Shown: positions 22,323 through 31,056 of the stretch, piece by piece
Layout of the letters: each line of letters begins with the position of its first letter
How positions within the stretch are numbered: the first letter of the stretch is position 1
NCBI GenBank assembly: GCA_963736695.1
Contig: CAVTPU010000004.1
Coordinates: forward strand, 992,001 to 1,056,000
Length of the DNA stretch: 64,000 nt
Source of the DNA: CAVTPU01 sp963736695
GTDB lineage: Bacteria; Actinomycetota; Actinomycetes; Mycobacteriales; Micromonosporaceae
Direction of reading: 5' to 3'
Notes under the pieces: generated by a model
The model's input: only the letters and a program-made list of their open reading frames with translations
Database searches by the model: none
Told to the model about the DNA's origin: nothing
Translations under genes and position numbers: made by a program

Positions 22323-22481
22323 ACCGTCTCCCCCACTGCCCGCCGACCCCACGCGGGTCGACTAGCCTTCACGTCACGCATCAAAACTCACCGGTGGATG
22401 CTATCGCGCAGACAAGTCACCTCACGCACAATTTCCACCCCTGTGGAGTCCAGGAGCCTACGACTGCCTGACTACCTTGGG

Positions 22482-22645
22482 ACGAGGCACCGTTGTCACG
22501 GGGTGCGATTGAACGGGAAACTCTCACGGTCGGCGACACCGTCAAGGTGGTTGATCTCGGACCGAAGTAGGCGACAACACCGCGATTCAGCTGCGCGGCG
22601 TCAAGCGGGATGGGGTGCGGATCACGCGCTCCGCCCCGATCTGGC
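22482..22645 (+). pseudogene. Vestige of EF-Tu domain II plus terminator
   Basis: 22482-22560 matches the first EF-Tu gene around GRGTVVTGAIERGTLTVGDT, with frame damage. After a small deletion, 22572-22611 matches the GDNAAILLRGVKRG region. It then joins directly to a degraded copy of the terminator loop (about 22612-22645). It is a leftover of a second cassette copy, ahead of a second tRNA and ankyrin gene. The preceding leader (22392-22440) resembles the leaders at 23579 and 24233. Confidence 0.7.
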
Positions 22646-22682
22646 GGCGACGAAAATCAACACACCACCACCGTACGAGATA

Positions 22683-22755
22683 TAGGGCTGACCGGATTCG
22701 AACCGGCGTCCCCCACGATGGAATCGTGATGCGTCGACCTCTGCGCTACAGCCCT
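22683..22755 (-). tRNA. Unusual tRNA-Gly-like gene, anticodon UCC
   Basis: This 73-nt cloverleaf is very similar to the one at 20858-20930, with a perfect 7-bp acceptor stem and A73. The anticodon loop is ATTCCAT, giving UCC (Gly) with a normal U33. Unlike the Ala-like copy it has G3-C70, so both acceptor and anticodon differ in step. A73 is unusual for bacterial tRNA-Gly, which normally has U73, so the charging identity is uncertain. It lies 12 bp after the short ankyrin gene on the same strand. Confidence 0.7.
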
Positions 22756-22767
22756 ACGGACGTGACT

Positions 22768-23511
22768 CTACCAGCCTCTCGCGTGTGTGAAACGTTGGCG
22801 CGAGAAGTCAGGAGCACAGTGCGCGCCGTGCGCCACCAATGCCTCGGCGAGGTCGTCGGCGCCGTGATGACGCGCCGTCGACAGTGGAGTGTTGCCGCCG
22901 ACGTCTTCGACGTTGAGTGACAGGCCAAGCTCACTCAACCGGGGCAGAAGTCGAGTGTGATCGAGGGCCGGCAGGTAGTGCAGAAGGGTCTTTCCGTCGC
23001 TATCGCGCACGAGCGGATCAAAGCCGTTGTCGAGCAGGTGCACAATCATGTCGGTGTCGCCCCGCCGAGCGTGGCCGAAGAAATCCCGCCGTTGCACACG
23101 GAGCGCCTTCGGCAACCAGCCAGGCCCGTCATGCCAGGAGGTCTCGACCGCGGCACAGCCGTTGACCACACCGCCGAGTGCACCGACTGTCCTTTCCCGA
23201 CGCAGTTCGACGGGGTCGTGCGGCATCCGCAAAGCGCCGTCCGAGATGACCACCTCATGCCACACACCGCCACAACGCACTCGAGTCGAAGTGAACGTGA
23301 CGGCCGGAAGCGGAGCAGGATGCGTAAGGCGCCAACGCAACACGTCCGGATCGAAACCACTTAGGTCGTCGTCGAACCGGCAAGGCAGCACAGCGTCGTA
23401 CCGCTTCGCGACCTCCTGGAGGAATACGGCGTGCGAGACACCTATCAAGCCGCGAAGGCGACGCCAAGCGGGACGAGGCCACTGCCACTCCTGCCGCAGC
23501 ACGTTCGTCAT
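22768..23511 (-). CDS. Ankyrin-repeat protein of the cassette (shortened copy)
   Basis: This 247-residue paralog of the long ankyrin protein starts with MTNVLRQEWQWPRP, with GGGGGAG upstream. It lacks about 195 residues of the central region: RLTHP joins directly to APLPAVTF without breaking the frame. From there to the ankyrin repeats it is nearly identical to the long form (VISDGALRMPHDPVELRRER). Only the last ~15 residues differ. The clean in-frame deletion and conserved ankyrin part suggest it may still be made. The tRNA-Gly-like gene follows by 12 bp. Confidence 0.7.
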   Translation of the reverse strand: MTNVLRQEWQWPRPAWRRLRGLIGVSHAVFLQEVAKRYDAVLPCRFDDDLSGFDPDVLRWRLTHPAPLPAVTFTSTRVRCGGVWHEVVISDGALRMPHDPVELRRERTVGALGGVVNGCAAVETSWHDGPGWLPKALRVQRRDFFGHARRGDTDMIVHLLDNGFDPLVRDSDGKTLLHYLPALDHTRLLPRLSELGLSLNVEDVGGNTPLSTARHHGADDLAEALVAHGAHCAPDFSRQRFTHARGW

Positions 23512-23656
23512 ATCGCCTCCCCCACTGGGCGCCGACCCTACACGGATCGACTAGCGCGCATGTCGCGGGTCGAATTCACCGGTGGATGCTATCGCGAAGA
23601 CGAGTCGCCTCACTCATAATTACCCTCCTTGCCGAGTCGAGGAGTATTCGATCATC

Positions 23657-23775
23657 ATGGCGAAGAGTCCACTCCCACCCGCGATGCCACATGCACATGT
23701 CGAGATGATGGGTCAGGTCGGCTCCGCCGTTGAAGTGGCCTCGATCGTGCCCTCGGCGGCGTCTTCGACTTGGTA
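23657..23775 (+). pseudogene. Vestige of EF-Tu 5' end
   Basis: It starts MAKSPLPPAMPHAHVEMMGQ, the same opening as the second EF-Tu paralog, with the same leader ahead (GGATGCTATCGCG, then a GAGTCGAGGAG ribosome binding site). The similarity stops just after VGS in the P-loop; the frame then ends at 23775. It marks a third cassette copy that has lost nearly everything else. Confidence 0.7.
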
Positions 23776-24305
23776 ACGCTGCGCCCTGTATGTCCGCGAC
23801 GACACGCGTGGTGTTCGGTTCGCTTCCGCTTTCGTGAACCGGAGTGGCGAACCGGCTCCTGATCCGGCCCACTAGCCCGTGAGTTCGGCGTACGTGGCCC
23901 TGAACTGATCTTCGTGAGGACTGTGGAAGTTATCGTGACCGTGGCGCACTCTAGAGCGTGCCGAGATTGACACGTCAACGGTCACGTTATGTCGCATCCG
24001 GGAGCTGTGCAGGTGGTCGGGTGGCCATCCCAGCCCCCGCGTCGCAGCACCTCGATCACCTGTCGAGCCACCCGGCACGGCTGATCGATGACATCCCCGC
24101 GTCCAAAGCGCATCACCCGTTCGCCAGCGACCACAGCGGAGTTGTCACGTCGATTGTCTCGCCATCGACTGTCATCGGGGTGTGCGATCCGACCGTCGGG
24201 CACCACAATGGTCGCACGGCCTGAATGGGTCACAATGTCATCGCGCGCACGAGTCGCCTCACGCATTATTACCATCCCTGACGAGCCGAGGAGCACTCGA
24301 ACGTC
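23776..24305. other. 530-bp region without a convincing gene
   Basis: No intact reading frame is convincing on either strand. The last ~75 bp (24233-24305) are the EF-Tu leader repeat, with CGAGTCGCCTCACGCATTAT and a GAGGAGC ribosome binding site before ATG 24306. The rest may be debris from lost cassette parts. Confidence 0.4.
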
Positions 24306-25496
24306 ATGACGAAGAGTCCACGCCCGCCCGCCAAGCCACATACGCATATCGAGATGATGGGTCAGGTCGGCTCCGGGAAGACCACGCTCACCGAGGCGAT
24401 CACGAAAGTTCTCGCCGACCGCGACCCCGTGGTTAACCGCTATGTCGCCTTCACCGGGATTGACCGCGCGACGGAGGTGACCCGGTGCGGCCTCCCCTTG
24501 GGCGTGATCCATGTCGAATACGAGACCGCGACCCACCGCTACAGTCACGTGGACATACCCGGACAGGTCACGCCCATGATCTCCGCAAGGTCGAGCGATG
24601 CGGCGATCCTCGCCGTGTCGGCGCGGGACGAGCCGGCACAGGACGATTCGATGCCGCAGACCCGCGAACACGTTCGGCGCGCCTGGCTAATCGGCGTGCC
24701 GCGCCTGATAGTCGCTCTCACCAAGGCTGACACCATCGACGACGGCGAACTGCTCGACGTGGTGGAGTTGGAGGTTCGCGAACTCCTCACCGAATACGGT
24801 TTTCCGGGGCCGAAAACCCCGGTTGTACGCGTCTCTGGCCTGCGGGCATTGGCCGGCGATCCACGGTGGACCGCGTCGATCGCGGAGCTCCTCGACGCGA
24901 TCGACGACTATGTGCCGAACCCGACGCCGGCCCTGGCCCGGCCCTTCCTCATGCCGATCGAGGACGCGATGACGATCTCCGGGCGAGGCACACTCGTCAT
25001 CGGACGGATCGAGCACGGGATCCTCACGGTCGGCGACTCGGTCGAGGTCGTCGGCCTCGGACCAACACTGTCCACTGTGGCGACTGGCCTGGAGCGGTTT
25101 CGCCGCGACCTCGACCGGGCCGAAGCGGGCGACAACGCCGCAGTCTTCTTGCGTGGCATCGAACGGGAACAGGTGGCTCGCGGCCAGGTGCTGGCGTTGC
25201 CCGGTTCGATAACGCCGCACCAGCACTTCGCCGCCAGAGCCTATTCGCACACCGAGGACGAGGGTGGGCGGTCAGCGGGCCTCCACGCCACCCCCCGTCT
25301 CCAGTTCTATTTCCGCAACACCCCCGTGCCCGGCTCACTCGACCTCGGCGAGCTGGCGACGATGGCGCCGGGTGACACCGCCGACGTAACAGTCGTGCTC
25401 GATCACCCCATCGCACTGGATGCCGGTCTTCGATTTACAGTGCGGGAGGGTCGCGACACGGTGGCCAGCGGCGTGGTGACTGCCCTGCTCGACTGA
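24306..25496 (+). CDS. Degenerate EF-Tu paralog, predicted GTPase-defective
   Basis: This 396-residue EF-Tu homolog keeps full length and an open frame and aligns without gaps to the paralog at 19578 through the first 90 residues. Key GTPase positions have changed. The P-loop is GQVGSGKT (Walker-compatible, HVDH lost). Switch I RGITI is CGLPL, so the Mg-binding Thr64 is Pro. Switch II DMPGH is DIPGQ, so the catalytic His is Gln. NKAD is TKAD. Four extra residues occur before DDSMPQTREH. Domains II/III remain well conserved (TISGRGTLVIG, LQFYFRNT). This fits a pseudo-GTPase that binds tRNA or a partner without cycling, or an early-stage pseudogene. The intact 1.2-kb frame argues for some selection. 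Confidence 0.85.
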   Translation: MTKSPRPPAKPHTHIEMMGQVGSGKTTLTEAITKVLADRDPVVNRYVAFTGIDRATEVTRCGLPLGVIHVEYETATHRYSHVDIPGQVTPMISARSSDAAILAVSARDEPAQDDSMPQTREHVRRAWLIGVPRLIVALTKADTIDDGELLDVVELEVRELLTEYGFPGPKTPVVRVSGLRALAGDPRWTASIAELLDAIDDYVPNPTPALARPFLMPIEDAMTISGRGTLVIGRIEHGILTVGDSVEVVGLGPTLSTVATGLERFRRDLDRAEAGDNAAVFLRGIEREQVARGQVLALPGSITPHQHFAARAYSHTEDEGGRSAGLHATPRLQFYFRNTPVPGSLDLGELATMAPGDTADVTVVLDHPIALDAGLRFTVREGRDTVASGVVTALLD

Positions 25497-25570
25497 GGAC
25501 GACGATCAGGGTCGGGGCGGGGTGTGCGATCGCGCGCTCCACCCCACACACCCCACCAACTTACGGGATA

Positions 25571-25640
25571 TAGGGCTGACCGGATTCGAACCGGCGTCCC
25601 CCACGTGTACAAACGTGATGCGTCGACCTCTGCGCTGCGG
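25571..25640 (-). pseudogene. Truncated third tRNA of the cassette
   Basis: The 3' three-quarters match the other two cassette tRNAs (T-arm, variable loop, anticodon stem, D-arm). The 5' acceptor strand is replaced by unrelated sequence, so the acceptor cannot pair. The anticodon loop TTTGTACA is 8 nt and reads GUA or UGU depending on alignment. It follows the second EF-Tu gene and a modified terminator (about 25508-25550). The break lies where unrelated DNA leading to the VCBS gene begins. Confidence 0.65.
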
Positions 25641-25727
25641 ATCGAAAACTCCGCCTCGCACCGCCGGCGGCTTCGATACACTTCTTTCCCGAAAGACAAG
25701 CCCAACTCTCATGGGGAGACGATTTAT

Positions 25728-27014
25728 TTGAAGATCCGCAGGCTGACGCGGTGGGTCGCGATCGCCGGATTATGTGCCGCGACCACCGTCGGACAGGCCA
25801 CCTCGGCCCAAGCGGCCACCTATGTCGGTGCGCCGACGATCACCTCTGACACCGTCCACTTTCTCCTCGGCGAACCCGCCACGTTCACTTTCACCCCCGA
25901 TCCCGTCGGTGAGACGCCCGTCAGCTACCAATACTGGATCAGTCACGAGTTGCCGCCGACGCAGATGTCCACCGTCGCGGCGGTCTCCGGTGTCGCCAGC
26001 ATTACCCTGACCCCCACCACGCGGACCACCTTCCTCACGGTCAGGTCGGTGGCGTCGGACACGACGACGAGCCCGGGCCAACTGCGCATTGTTCTCGCCG
26101 ACGCCGCTGTGCCCACTGCGGACAAGGACATGAACGGCGATGGGATTCCCGACTTGATCACGGCCGGAGGAACGGCGAATCTGGCATCCGGATTGTGGCT
26201 CGCCGCCGGCCGAAGCCGCCACGACGATGATGGCCGCCTGCGCACGCCCGCCGTCAATATCGGAGTCAACGGCACCGGCGGCAACTCGCCGACCGACTTC
26301 GATGGTACCCAGATCATCACTGGGCATTTTCTTGGCGATGGCGTGCAAGACATCATGGCCTACTATCCGACGACGTTTCGAGCCGGCGGTGGCGCGGTAC
26401 TCAGCGGCAGCGGCGACGGATCGCCTCTACAGAGTCAGATCAGCGGGAACCAAGTCAACATTTTATCCGGACTATTGACCGACCTCAACGGCGACAATCC
26501 CATCCGACTCGCGAACGCCTATGGCCCGTACCGCGACTACTATTCCGACCTCATCGGAATCAACGGGAACCCCACCAACGGCTACTACCTGGCCTACTAT
26601 CCGAACTTCAACGGAACAACTAATTTCCCTTACGCAGTGCAGGTGGCGGCCACCACGCCGACCGGCGGCACGGACTGGGAGAACTGGACTCTCGCGACGA
26701 CGACGGTGGCGTCTGGCACCGCGATGTATCTGTGGAACGCCTCGACTGGCCAACTCTTTCTCTGGACTGGTGTCACGTTCACCGACAACGGTGACCTCAC
26801 CGGTTCGGTCGCCTTCACCCAATATCGCATCGCGTCCAACTGGAACACCAACGCCAACCTGGCCACCCTTGAGGCTGCGGACTTCAGCGGCGACGGGGTG
26901 CCGGATCTGTGGACAGTCACGACTGCGGGCGCCGTCACGGCGTACAAGGTCTCTCGTCTCTCCACCACTGGAACCGCGACGGTAAAGATCACGTCGAGGC
27001 AGAACCTCCTGTAG
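25728..27014 (+). CDS. Secreted FG-GAP/VCBS repeat protein
   Basis: The start is TTG 25728 with GGGGAGA eight bases upstream. The protein is 428 residues, with a signal peptide (RRLTRWVAIAGLCAATTVGQ, cleavage after QAA near residue 30). It carries integrin-like calcium motifs DKDMNGDGIPDLITAGG and EAADFSGDGVPDLWTV. The middle is rich in Tyr and Asn with GDGVQDIMAYYP-type repeats, typical of actinomycete secreted VCBS proteins that bind surfaces or sugars. Substrate is unknown. A perfect hairpin follows the stop. Confidence 0.8.
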   Translation: MKIRRLTRWVAIAGLCAATTVGQATSAQAATYVGAPTITSDTVHFLLGEPATFTFTPDPVGETPVSYQYWISHELPPTQMSTVAAVSGVASITLTPTTRTTFLTVRSVASDTTTSPGQLRIVLADAAVPTADKDMNGDGIPDLITAGGTANLASGLWLAAGRSRHDDDGRLRTPAVNIGVNGTGGNSPTDFDGTQIITGHFLGDGVQDIMAYYPTTFRAGGGAVLSGSGDGSPLQSQISGNQVNILSGLLTDLNGDNPIRLANAYGPYRDYYSDLIGINGNPTNGYYLAYYPNFNGTTNFPYAVQVAATTPTGGTDWENWTLATTTVASGTAMYLWNASTGQLFLWTGVTFTDNGDLTGSVAFTQYRIASNWNTNANLATLEAADFSGDGVPDLWTVTTAGAVTAYKVSRLSTTGTATVKITSRQNLL

Positions 27015-27026
27015 ACCGAGACGGAC

Positions 27027-27080
27027 GCCTCGCGGCTGGAAGGTCCCACGGATCATCGGGTGGCCTCCCAGCCGCGAGGC
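27027..27080. terminator. 13-bp perfect hairpin after the VCBS gene
   Basis: Arms 27027-27039 and 27068-27080 pair perfectly with a 28-nt loop, 13 bp after the stop codon. There is no T-run. It probably ends the VCBS transcript. Confidence 0.6.
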
Positions 27081-27105
27081 GCAGCCTGTTGCATGGAGAG
27101 GTCAT

Positions 27106-27585
27106 ATGGTGACCAGCTTTCCGCCACAGGCCAGCCGCGTGCATGACTTGACCTTGTCGCCACGGGAACGGCTCTCGGCCCTGAGAGAGTGCGTCACGCA
27201 TTTCTCCCTGTACGGGTATCGGGCCACCTGGCACCACCTGACGATCAACGCGGGTGTTCCTCAACGGCCGCCCGCTGGGATGATCGCCTATTGCCCGGAC
27301 CCGATCATTCATCCAGGTCAACGCCTTGCGGTCGTCGTGGGACACGCTCGGGCACTGCCATCCGCACGCGCAGCCTCTATCATGGGTGCGGGAGGCCACG
27401 ATGAGAGTGCCAGGCATACCCTTTATCCAAGGCCGAAACTCGTATTCCGACATCGACGGCCGCAAGTTCGGCATCGCGATCCACTGCACCTCGAACACCG
27501 CCACCGCACGGGGCGAGGCCGCCTATGCGACACGTCGCACCGACGGCGTCAGCGCACACTTCTATGTCGACAGCCACCGAAGTGA
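27106..27585 (+). CDS. Hypothetical protein, doubtful 3' part
   Basis: The first ~85 residues (LSPRERLSALRECVTHFSLY, RATWHHLTINAGVPQRPP) look protein-like, with a GGAGAGG ribosome binding site before ATG 27106. I recognise no family. The frame continues past 27401 into the amidase gene in another frame, where it becomes Arg/His-rich and is not credible. The real gene probably ends before 27400 or is itself frameshifted. Position next to a phage-type amidase suggests a prophage remnant (inference). Confidence 0.3.
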   Translation: MVTSFPPQASRVHDLTLSPRERLSALRECVTHFSLYGYRATWHHLTINAGVPQRPPAGMIAYCPDPIIHPGQRLAVVVGHARALPSARAASIMGAGGHDESARHTLYPRPKLVFRHRRPQVRHRDPLHLEHRHRTGRGRLCDTSHRRRQRTLLCRQPPK

Positions 27586-28298
27586 TCCAGTCCCTCGACA
27601 CCAAAGCCAAAGCCGGTCACGCAGGATCGACGGCCGGCAACGAACACTCGATCGCATTCGAGATCACCGGAATGACCACGTGGACCCGACAAAAGTGGTT
27701 GGCGAGCGTGTGCTGGCCACTATTGTCTCGGGTCATCGCGATCCTCTGCCACGAATATGGCATTCAACCACGTCACGCCACGGTCGCACAGATGCGCGCC
27801 AACCCCAGAGTGCTCGCCTTCTATGACCACGATGACATGCGCCAGGCCTGGGGCAGCACCACCCACACGGACCCGGGACCGAACTTCCCCTGGGACCACC
27901 TGTTGAGCTTGGTTCGCGCCGAGTTGGAGGACACCATGACCCCTGACCAGTTCTTGGCCCTGCTGGGAGACCAGCGGGTGCAGGCGTTGCTGCGCGCACT
28001 GCCGTGGCAATATCCAGTCACGCCACAACTGTCGATGCTCAACGCACTCGCCGGCCCGACCGGCCTGTTCGCGCAGACGGCGCAGCTGTCGGGCCAGGTC
28101 GCCGGCCTCATGAACCTGGTGCAGGAGCTCGCAGCACGACCCTCGTCGCCGGTGACTCCCGAGCAGTTGGCACAACTCATCGCGGCGATCGAGGCCGCGT
28201 CGCGTGCCGGTGCCGCCGAGCTCAGCGACCGGCTCGCTTTCGCGGCTCGAGCCGAGGCCGACGCACTCGACCCAGCACCGGACGAAACCACACCGTGA
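27401..28298 (+). pseudogene. N-acetylmuramoyl-L-alanine amidase (endolysin type), frameshifted
   Basis: The start is ATG 27401 with GGGAGG upstream. Residues 1-55 (FGIAIHCTSNTA, DGVSAHFYVD) are in one frame and the rest (ATEVIQSLDTKAKAGHAGST) in another. The switch is near 27565-27570, and one extra A in GTCGACAGCC explains it. Joined, the 298-residue protein has amidase_2 features: IAIHCT with a zinc His, GNEHSIAFEITG, and HTDPGPNFPWDHLL with a second ligand. The C-terminal ~120 residues are helical (MTPDQFLALLGDQRVQALLR), like actinophage lysins. There is no signal peptide. It is probably a prophage leftover. Confidence 0.75.
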
Positions 28299-28382
28299 CG
28301 GGCTGTTCGGGGAAGAAACCCCGTGGCCCATGATGTTACCGCCGAGGACACCCGTCCGCCCCGGGTGACGCGGAGGAACGAC

Positions 28383-28988
28383 ATGACAACACAGACACAA
28401 AGCCTCGAGCCCCGTACGGGTGAGTGGTCCGCAGCACCAGCCAAGCTCAGCGTTGGGCGTACGGCTGCGGTTGGTGCCCTTTTTGGACTGGTGGCGTCAC
28501 TGGTCATGGCGGTCTACGCCATGCTCGCCTCGGCGACATCCCACGGTCGCGGATTCTTCACGCCGCTCTATCACATCGCGTCGGTGGTCGTCGATCCCGA
28601 CGCGCTCGCTGAGTCGATGCGGCAAGCTAGCGGCGGCAATCTGTTCTATTTCGCCGCGAGCCCCGCGTTTCTCGGAGCCGCCATCCATATGGCGACCGGC
28701 GCGGGCTTCGGGGCGCTATTCGGCGTCGCGATCGGTCTTCTCCGACTGCGGGGCGGCGCGGTGGTCGCCGCCGGAGCGGCGTGGGGTGCGATCGTCTTCG
28801 CGTTCAGCACCTGGATCGGACTGTCGGTGACAGCAACCCTGTTGGGCAGCGGCGATCAGATCGCGAACATGGCAGCGGCAGTCGGCTATGGCACGTTTCT
28901 CATCGAGCACGCGCTCTTCGGAGTTGTGGTCGGGCTGCTCATGGCTGGGCGAACACATCACTGGTCCGTCGCGACGGTCGGTCCATAG
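28383..28988 (+). CDS. Integral membrane protein of unknown function
   Basis: This 201-residue protein starts at ATG 28383 with GGAGG eight bases upstream. It has four hydrophobic segments: AAVGALFGLVASLVMAVYAM, HMATGAGFGALFGVAIGLL, GAVVAAGAAWGAIVFAF and LIEHALFGVVVGLLMAG. No family signature is recognised. The short N-terminal tail before the first helix is polar. It stands alone, with a VOC gene convergent at its 3' end. Confidence 0.7.
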   Translation: MTTQTQSLEPRTGEWSAAPAKLSVGRTAAVGALFGLVASLVMAVYAMLASATSHGRGFFTPLYHIASVVVDPDALAESMRQASGGNLFYFAASPAFLGAAIHMATGAGFGALFGVAIGLLRLRGGAVVAAGAAWGAIVFAFSTWIGLSVTATLLGSGDQIANMAAAVGYGTFLIEHALFGVVVGLLMAGRTHHWSVATVGP

Positions 28989-29005
28989 GAGTTGGTCCGC
29001 GCGGA

Positions 29006-29362
29006 TCAGTGCACGCAGAGACAGAACGGGTGGCCCGCCGGGTCGAGGAAGACCCGGAAGGTCGTGCCGGGCTGGTGCGGGTGTTTGATCGCGCCGAGAT
29101 CGAGCACCGCAGTCTCGGCGGCGTCGAGGTTGTCGACGGTCACATCAAGGTGCATCTGCTGAGGTGGCTCCTGGGTTGGCCATATCGGCGGCACAAAACC
29201 GTCCACCCGCAGAAACGTGATGCACTGCCCATAATCCGCGCGAACCTCGGCCCAGTCTGGCGACACGTTGACCCGCCAATCCAACATCGCGCCATAGAAC
29301 CGTGCGAGCGCGCCAGGATCGGGACAGTCGATGACGATGCTGGGGAAGCGAGCGATGGCCAT
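29006..29362 (-). CDS. VOC (glyoxalase/bleomycin-resistance fold) protein
   Basis: About 118 residues, one vicinal-oxygen-chelate domain, beginning MAIARFPSIVIDCPDPGALA with FYGAMLDW. It ends FRVFLDPAGHPFCLCVH, the usual C-terminal strand of this subfamily. The first metal-ligand position is not His (IVIDCPD), so metal-dependent catalysis is doubtful; many such proteins bind small molecules. ATG 29371 would add three residues. It is convergent with the membrane-protein gene, 17 bp apart. Confidence 0.8.
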   Translation of the reverse strand: MAIARFPSIVIDCPDPGALARFYGAMLDWRVNVSPDWAEVRADYGQCITFLRVDGFVPPIWPTQEPPQQMHLDVTVDNLDAAETAVLDLGAIKHPHQPGTTFRVFLDPAGHPFCLCVH

Positions 29363-29531
29363 ACCGACCATGGTAGGGCCGATTGCGGACGATCCACGTC
29401 CGGATCGTCTCGCCGGCGCGCACCACGCTTGGGCGGCGATGTCATGGGTGGCCCACGTTGGTTACGTGCTCGCCATCTCAAGGTCACCGTCAGCTTCGCC
29501 CCCGTCCACCCAGCACCGGTAGAGATAGTGC

Positions 29532-30962
29532 ATGCGTGGACATCGGTCGATGCGGGTCGTGGCGTTCGGGGCGGCACTGGCCGCAACAGCAGTCATGGCT
29601 CCGCCAACTCTCACCCCGGCACGTGCGGCCGCTTCGTCGCCGATCACCGGAGCGCCCATCGCCGGGGCGGCATTCCCGACGACGGCGCTGACCCGTGACC
29701 CGGTCGCGGCGATCTATGCCCGAGATCACGCGCTGCACCTGCTCAACGGCGGTGCCACCGACGACGAACTCGACACGCGCACCGCGAAGCTGGCCGGCGA
29801 CCCATGGGCGTTCTTCCGAGGCACATCACCACTGTTCTATTCCGACCTCGGCGAACTGGCGCCGTCGGCATATGCGACCGCCGCCGACGACGTGTGGATC
29901 GTCGGCGACGCTCATCTGGAGAACACCGGAGCCGACCGTGGGGCCGACAACACCGAGCAATATCAGCTCACCGACACCGACGACGCGTGGCGCGGATCGT
30001 GGACCTGGGATCTGCGCCGTGAAGCGGTCGCGATCGTCCTCGCCGGACGGACCAACGGGCGAAGCAACGCCGCAATCGCCTCCGATGTGGACACATTCGT
30101 CGCCGAATATGCACAGTGGATCGCGAAGTTCCACGGCACGAACGACGAAACGACGTGGCGGCTCACCGCGGGCAACACGTCACACCTGAGTGCCGAACTC
30201 ATCGCGAAGTCCGACGCCGACCATCGCAGCGATCTGCTGAACCGGTGGACGACAGTGAGCGGGTCCACCCGTACCCTGAAGAATGATCCTGAACTTGAGA
30301 CGGTGAGCGCAACAACCCGCGCCCAGATCGCCGCAGCGGTCGCCAACTATCGGACCACCGCGAGCCAGCCGCTCACCCTCGCTGAAGCGAAAGTCAAAGA
30401 CGTCAAGCGGCGTACGGGTGCGGGCACCGGCAGCCTCGGCCGGTGGCGGTGGTATGCGCTCATCGAAGGTGACACGACGAGCCAGAGCGACGACCGGATC
30501 CTGGAACTCAAACAGCAGGTCAGCCCCGCACCCGCCGCGCTGGCACCCGGCGCCACCACGTTGGCGGGCGGGCAGCGGCCGGCGCTCGCGTTGCAGTGGC
30601 TGGTTAACCAGTCGGATCCGCTCGCCGGTTGGGCAAGCGTCGGCGCGGTTCCGGTGTTGGTGAAGGAGAAAACCCCGTTCGCGGAGGATCTCGCCATCGC
30701 CGACCTCACCACGTCGACGATATGGGACGACTCGGTGCGTGACGTCGGGCGACTGCTCGCCGCCGCGCATGCGCGGGCCGACAAGGATATCGCCGGCACC
30801 GGGGTGTCATATTCGACGGACGCGGCGATCGACAACGCGATCACGTCGATGGTCGGATTGCAGGCGGAGACCCGCGCGTTCGCGGTCGGCTACGCCGACC
30901 AGGTCGCGGCTGACTGGTTCGCGTACGCCGCCGCCTACGACGCGGGAGTGCCGCTCTTCTGA
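29532..30962 (+). CDS. DUF2252 family protein, exported
   Basis: This 476-residue protein has an N-terminal signal peptide (RSMRVVAFGAALAATAVMA, then TLTPARAAA). The body matches DUF2252: DPWAFFRGTSPLFYSDLGEL, VWIVGDAHLENTGA (the GDxHxxN motif of kinase-like folds), DTDDAWRGSWTWDLRREAV and LADGQ-like GGQRPALALQWLVN. Family function is unsettled; the fold resembles aminoglycoside-type phosphotransferases. The exported form is less common than the cytoplasmic one. Tyrosine is mostly TAT, as in core genes here. Confidence 0.85.
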   Translation: MRGHRSMRVVAFGAALAATAVMAPPTLTPARAAASSPITGAPIAGAAFPTTALTRDPVAAIYARDHALHLLNGGATDDELDTRTAKLAGDPWAFFRGTSPLFYSDLGELAPSAYATAADDVWIVGDAHLENTGADRGADNTEQYQLTDTDDAWRGSWTWDLRREAVAIVLAGRTNGRSNAAIASDVDTFVAEYAQWIAKFHGTNDETTWRLTAGNTSHLSAELIAKSDADHRSDLLNRWTTVSGSTRTLKNDPELETVSATTRAQIAAAVANYRTTASQPLTLAEAKVKDVKRRTGAGTGSLGRWRWYALIEGDTTSQSDDRILELKQQVSPAPAALAPGATTLAGGQRPALALQWLVNQSDPLAGWASVGAVPVLVKEKTPFAEDLAIADLTTSTIWDDSVRDVGRLLAAAHARADKDIAGTGVSYSTDAAIDNAITSMVGLQAETRAFAVGYADQVAADWFAYAAAYDAGVPLF

Positions 30963-31056
30963 CTGTGACGCGCCCGAGCACAACTACGTCGATCAGTAGT
31001 ATCACTAGCTTGACAACGAATATCGCAGGCCTCACCAAAGAACACGGCGATGAATC

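Noticed and set aside
25571..25640. Functional tRNA-Tyr or tRNA-Thr
   Set aside because: The 5' acceptor strand is gone and the anticodon loop has eight bases, so it cannot fold as a tRNA.
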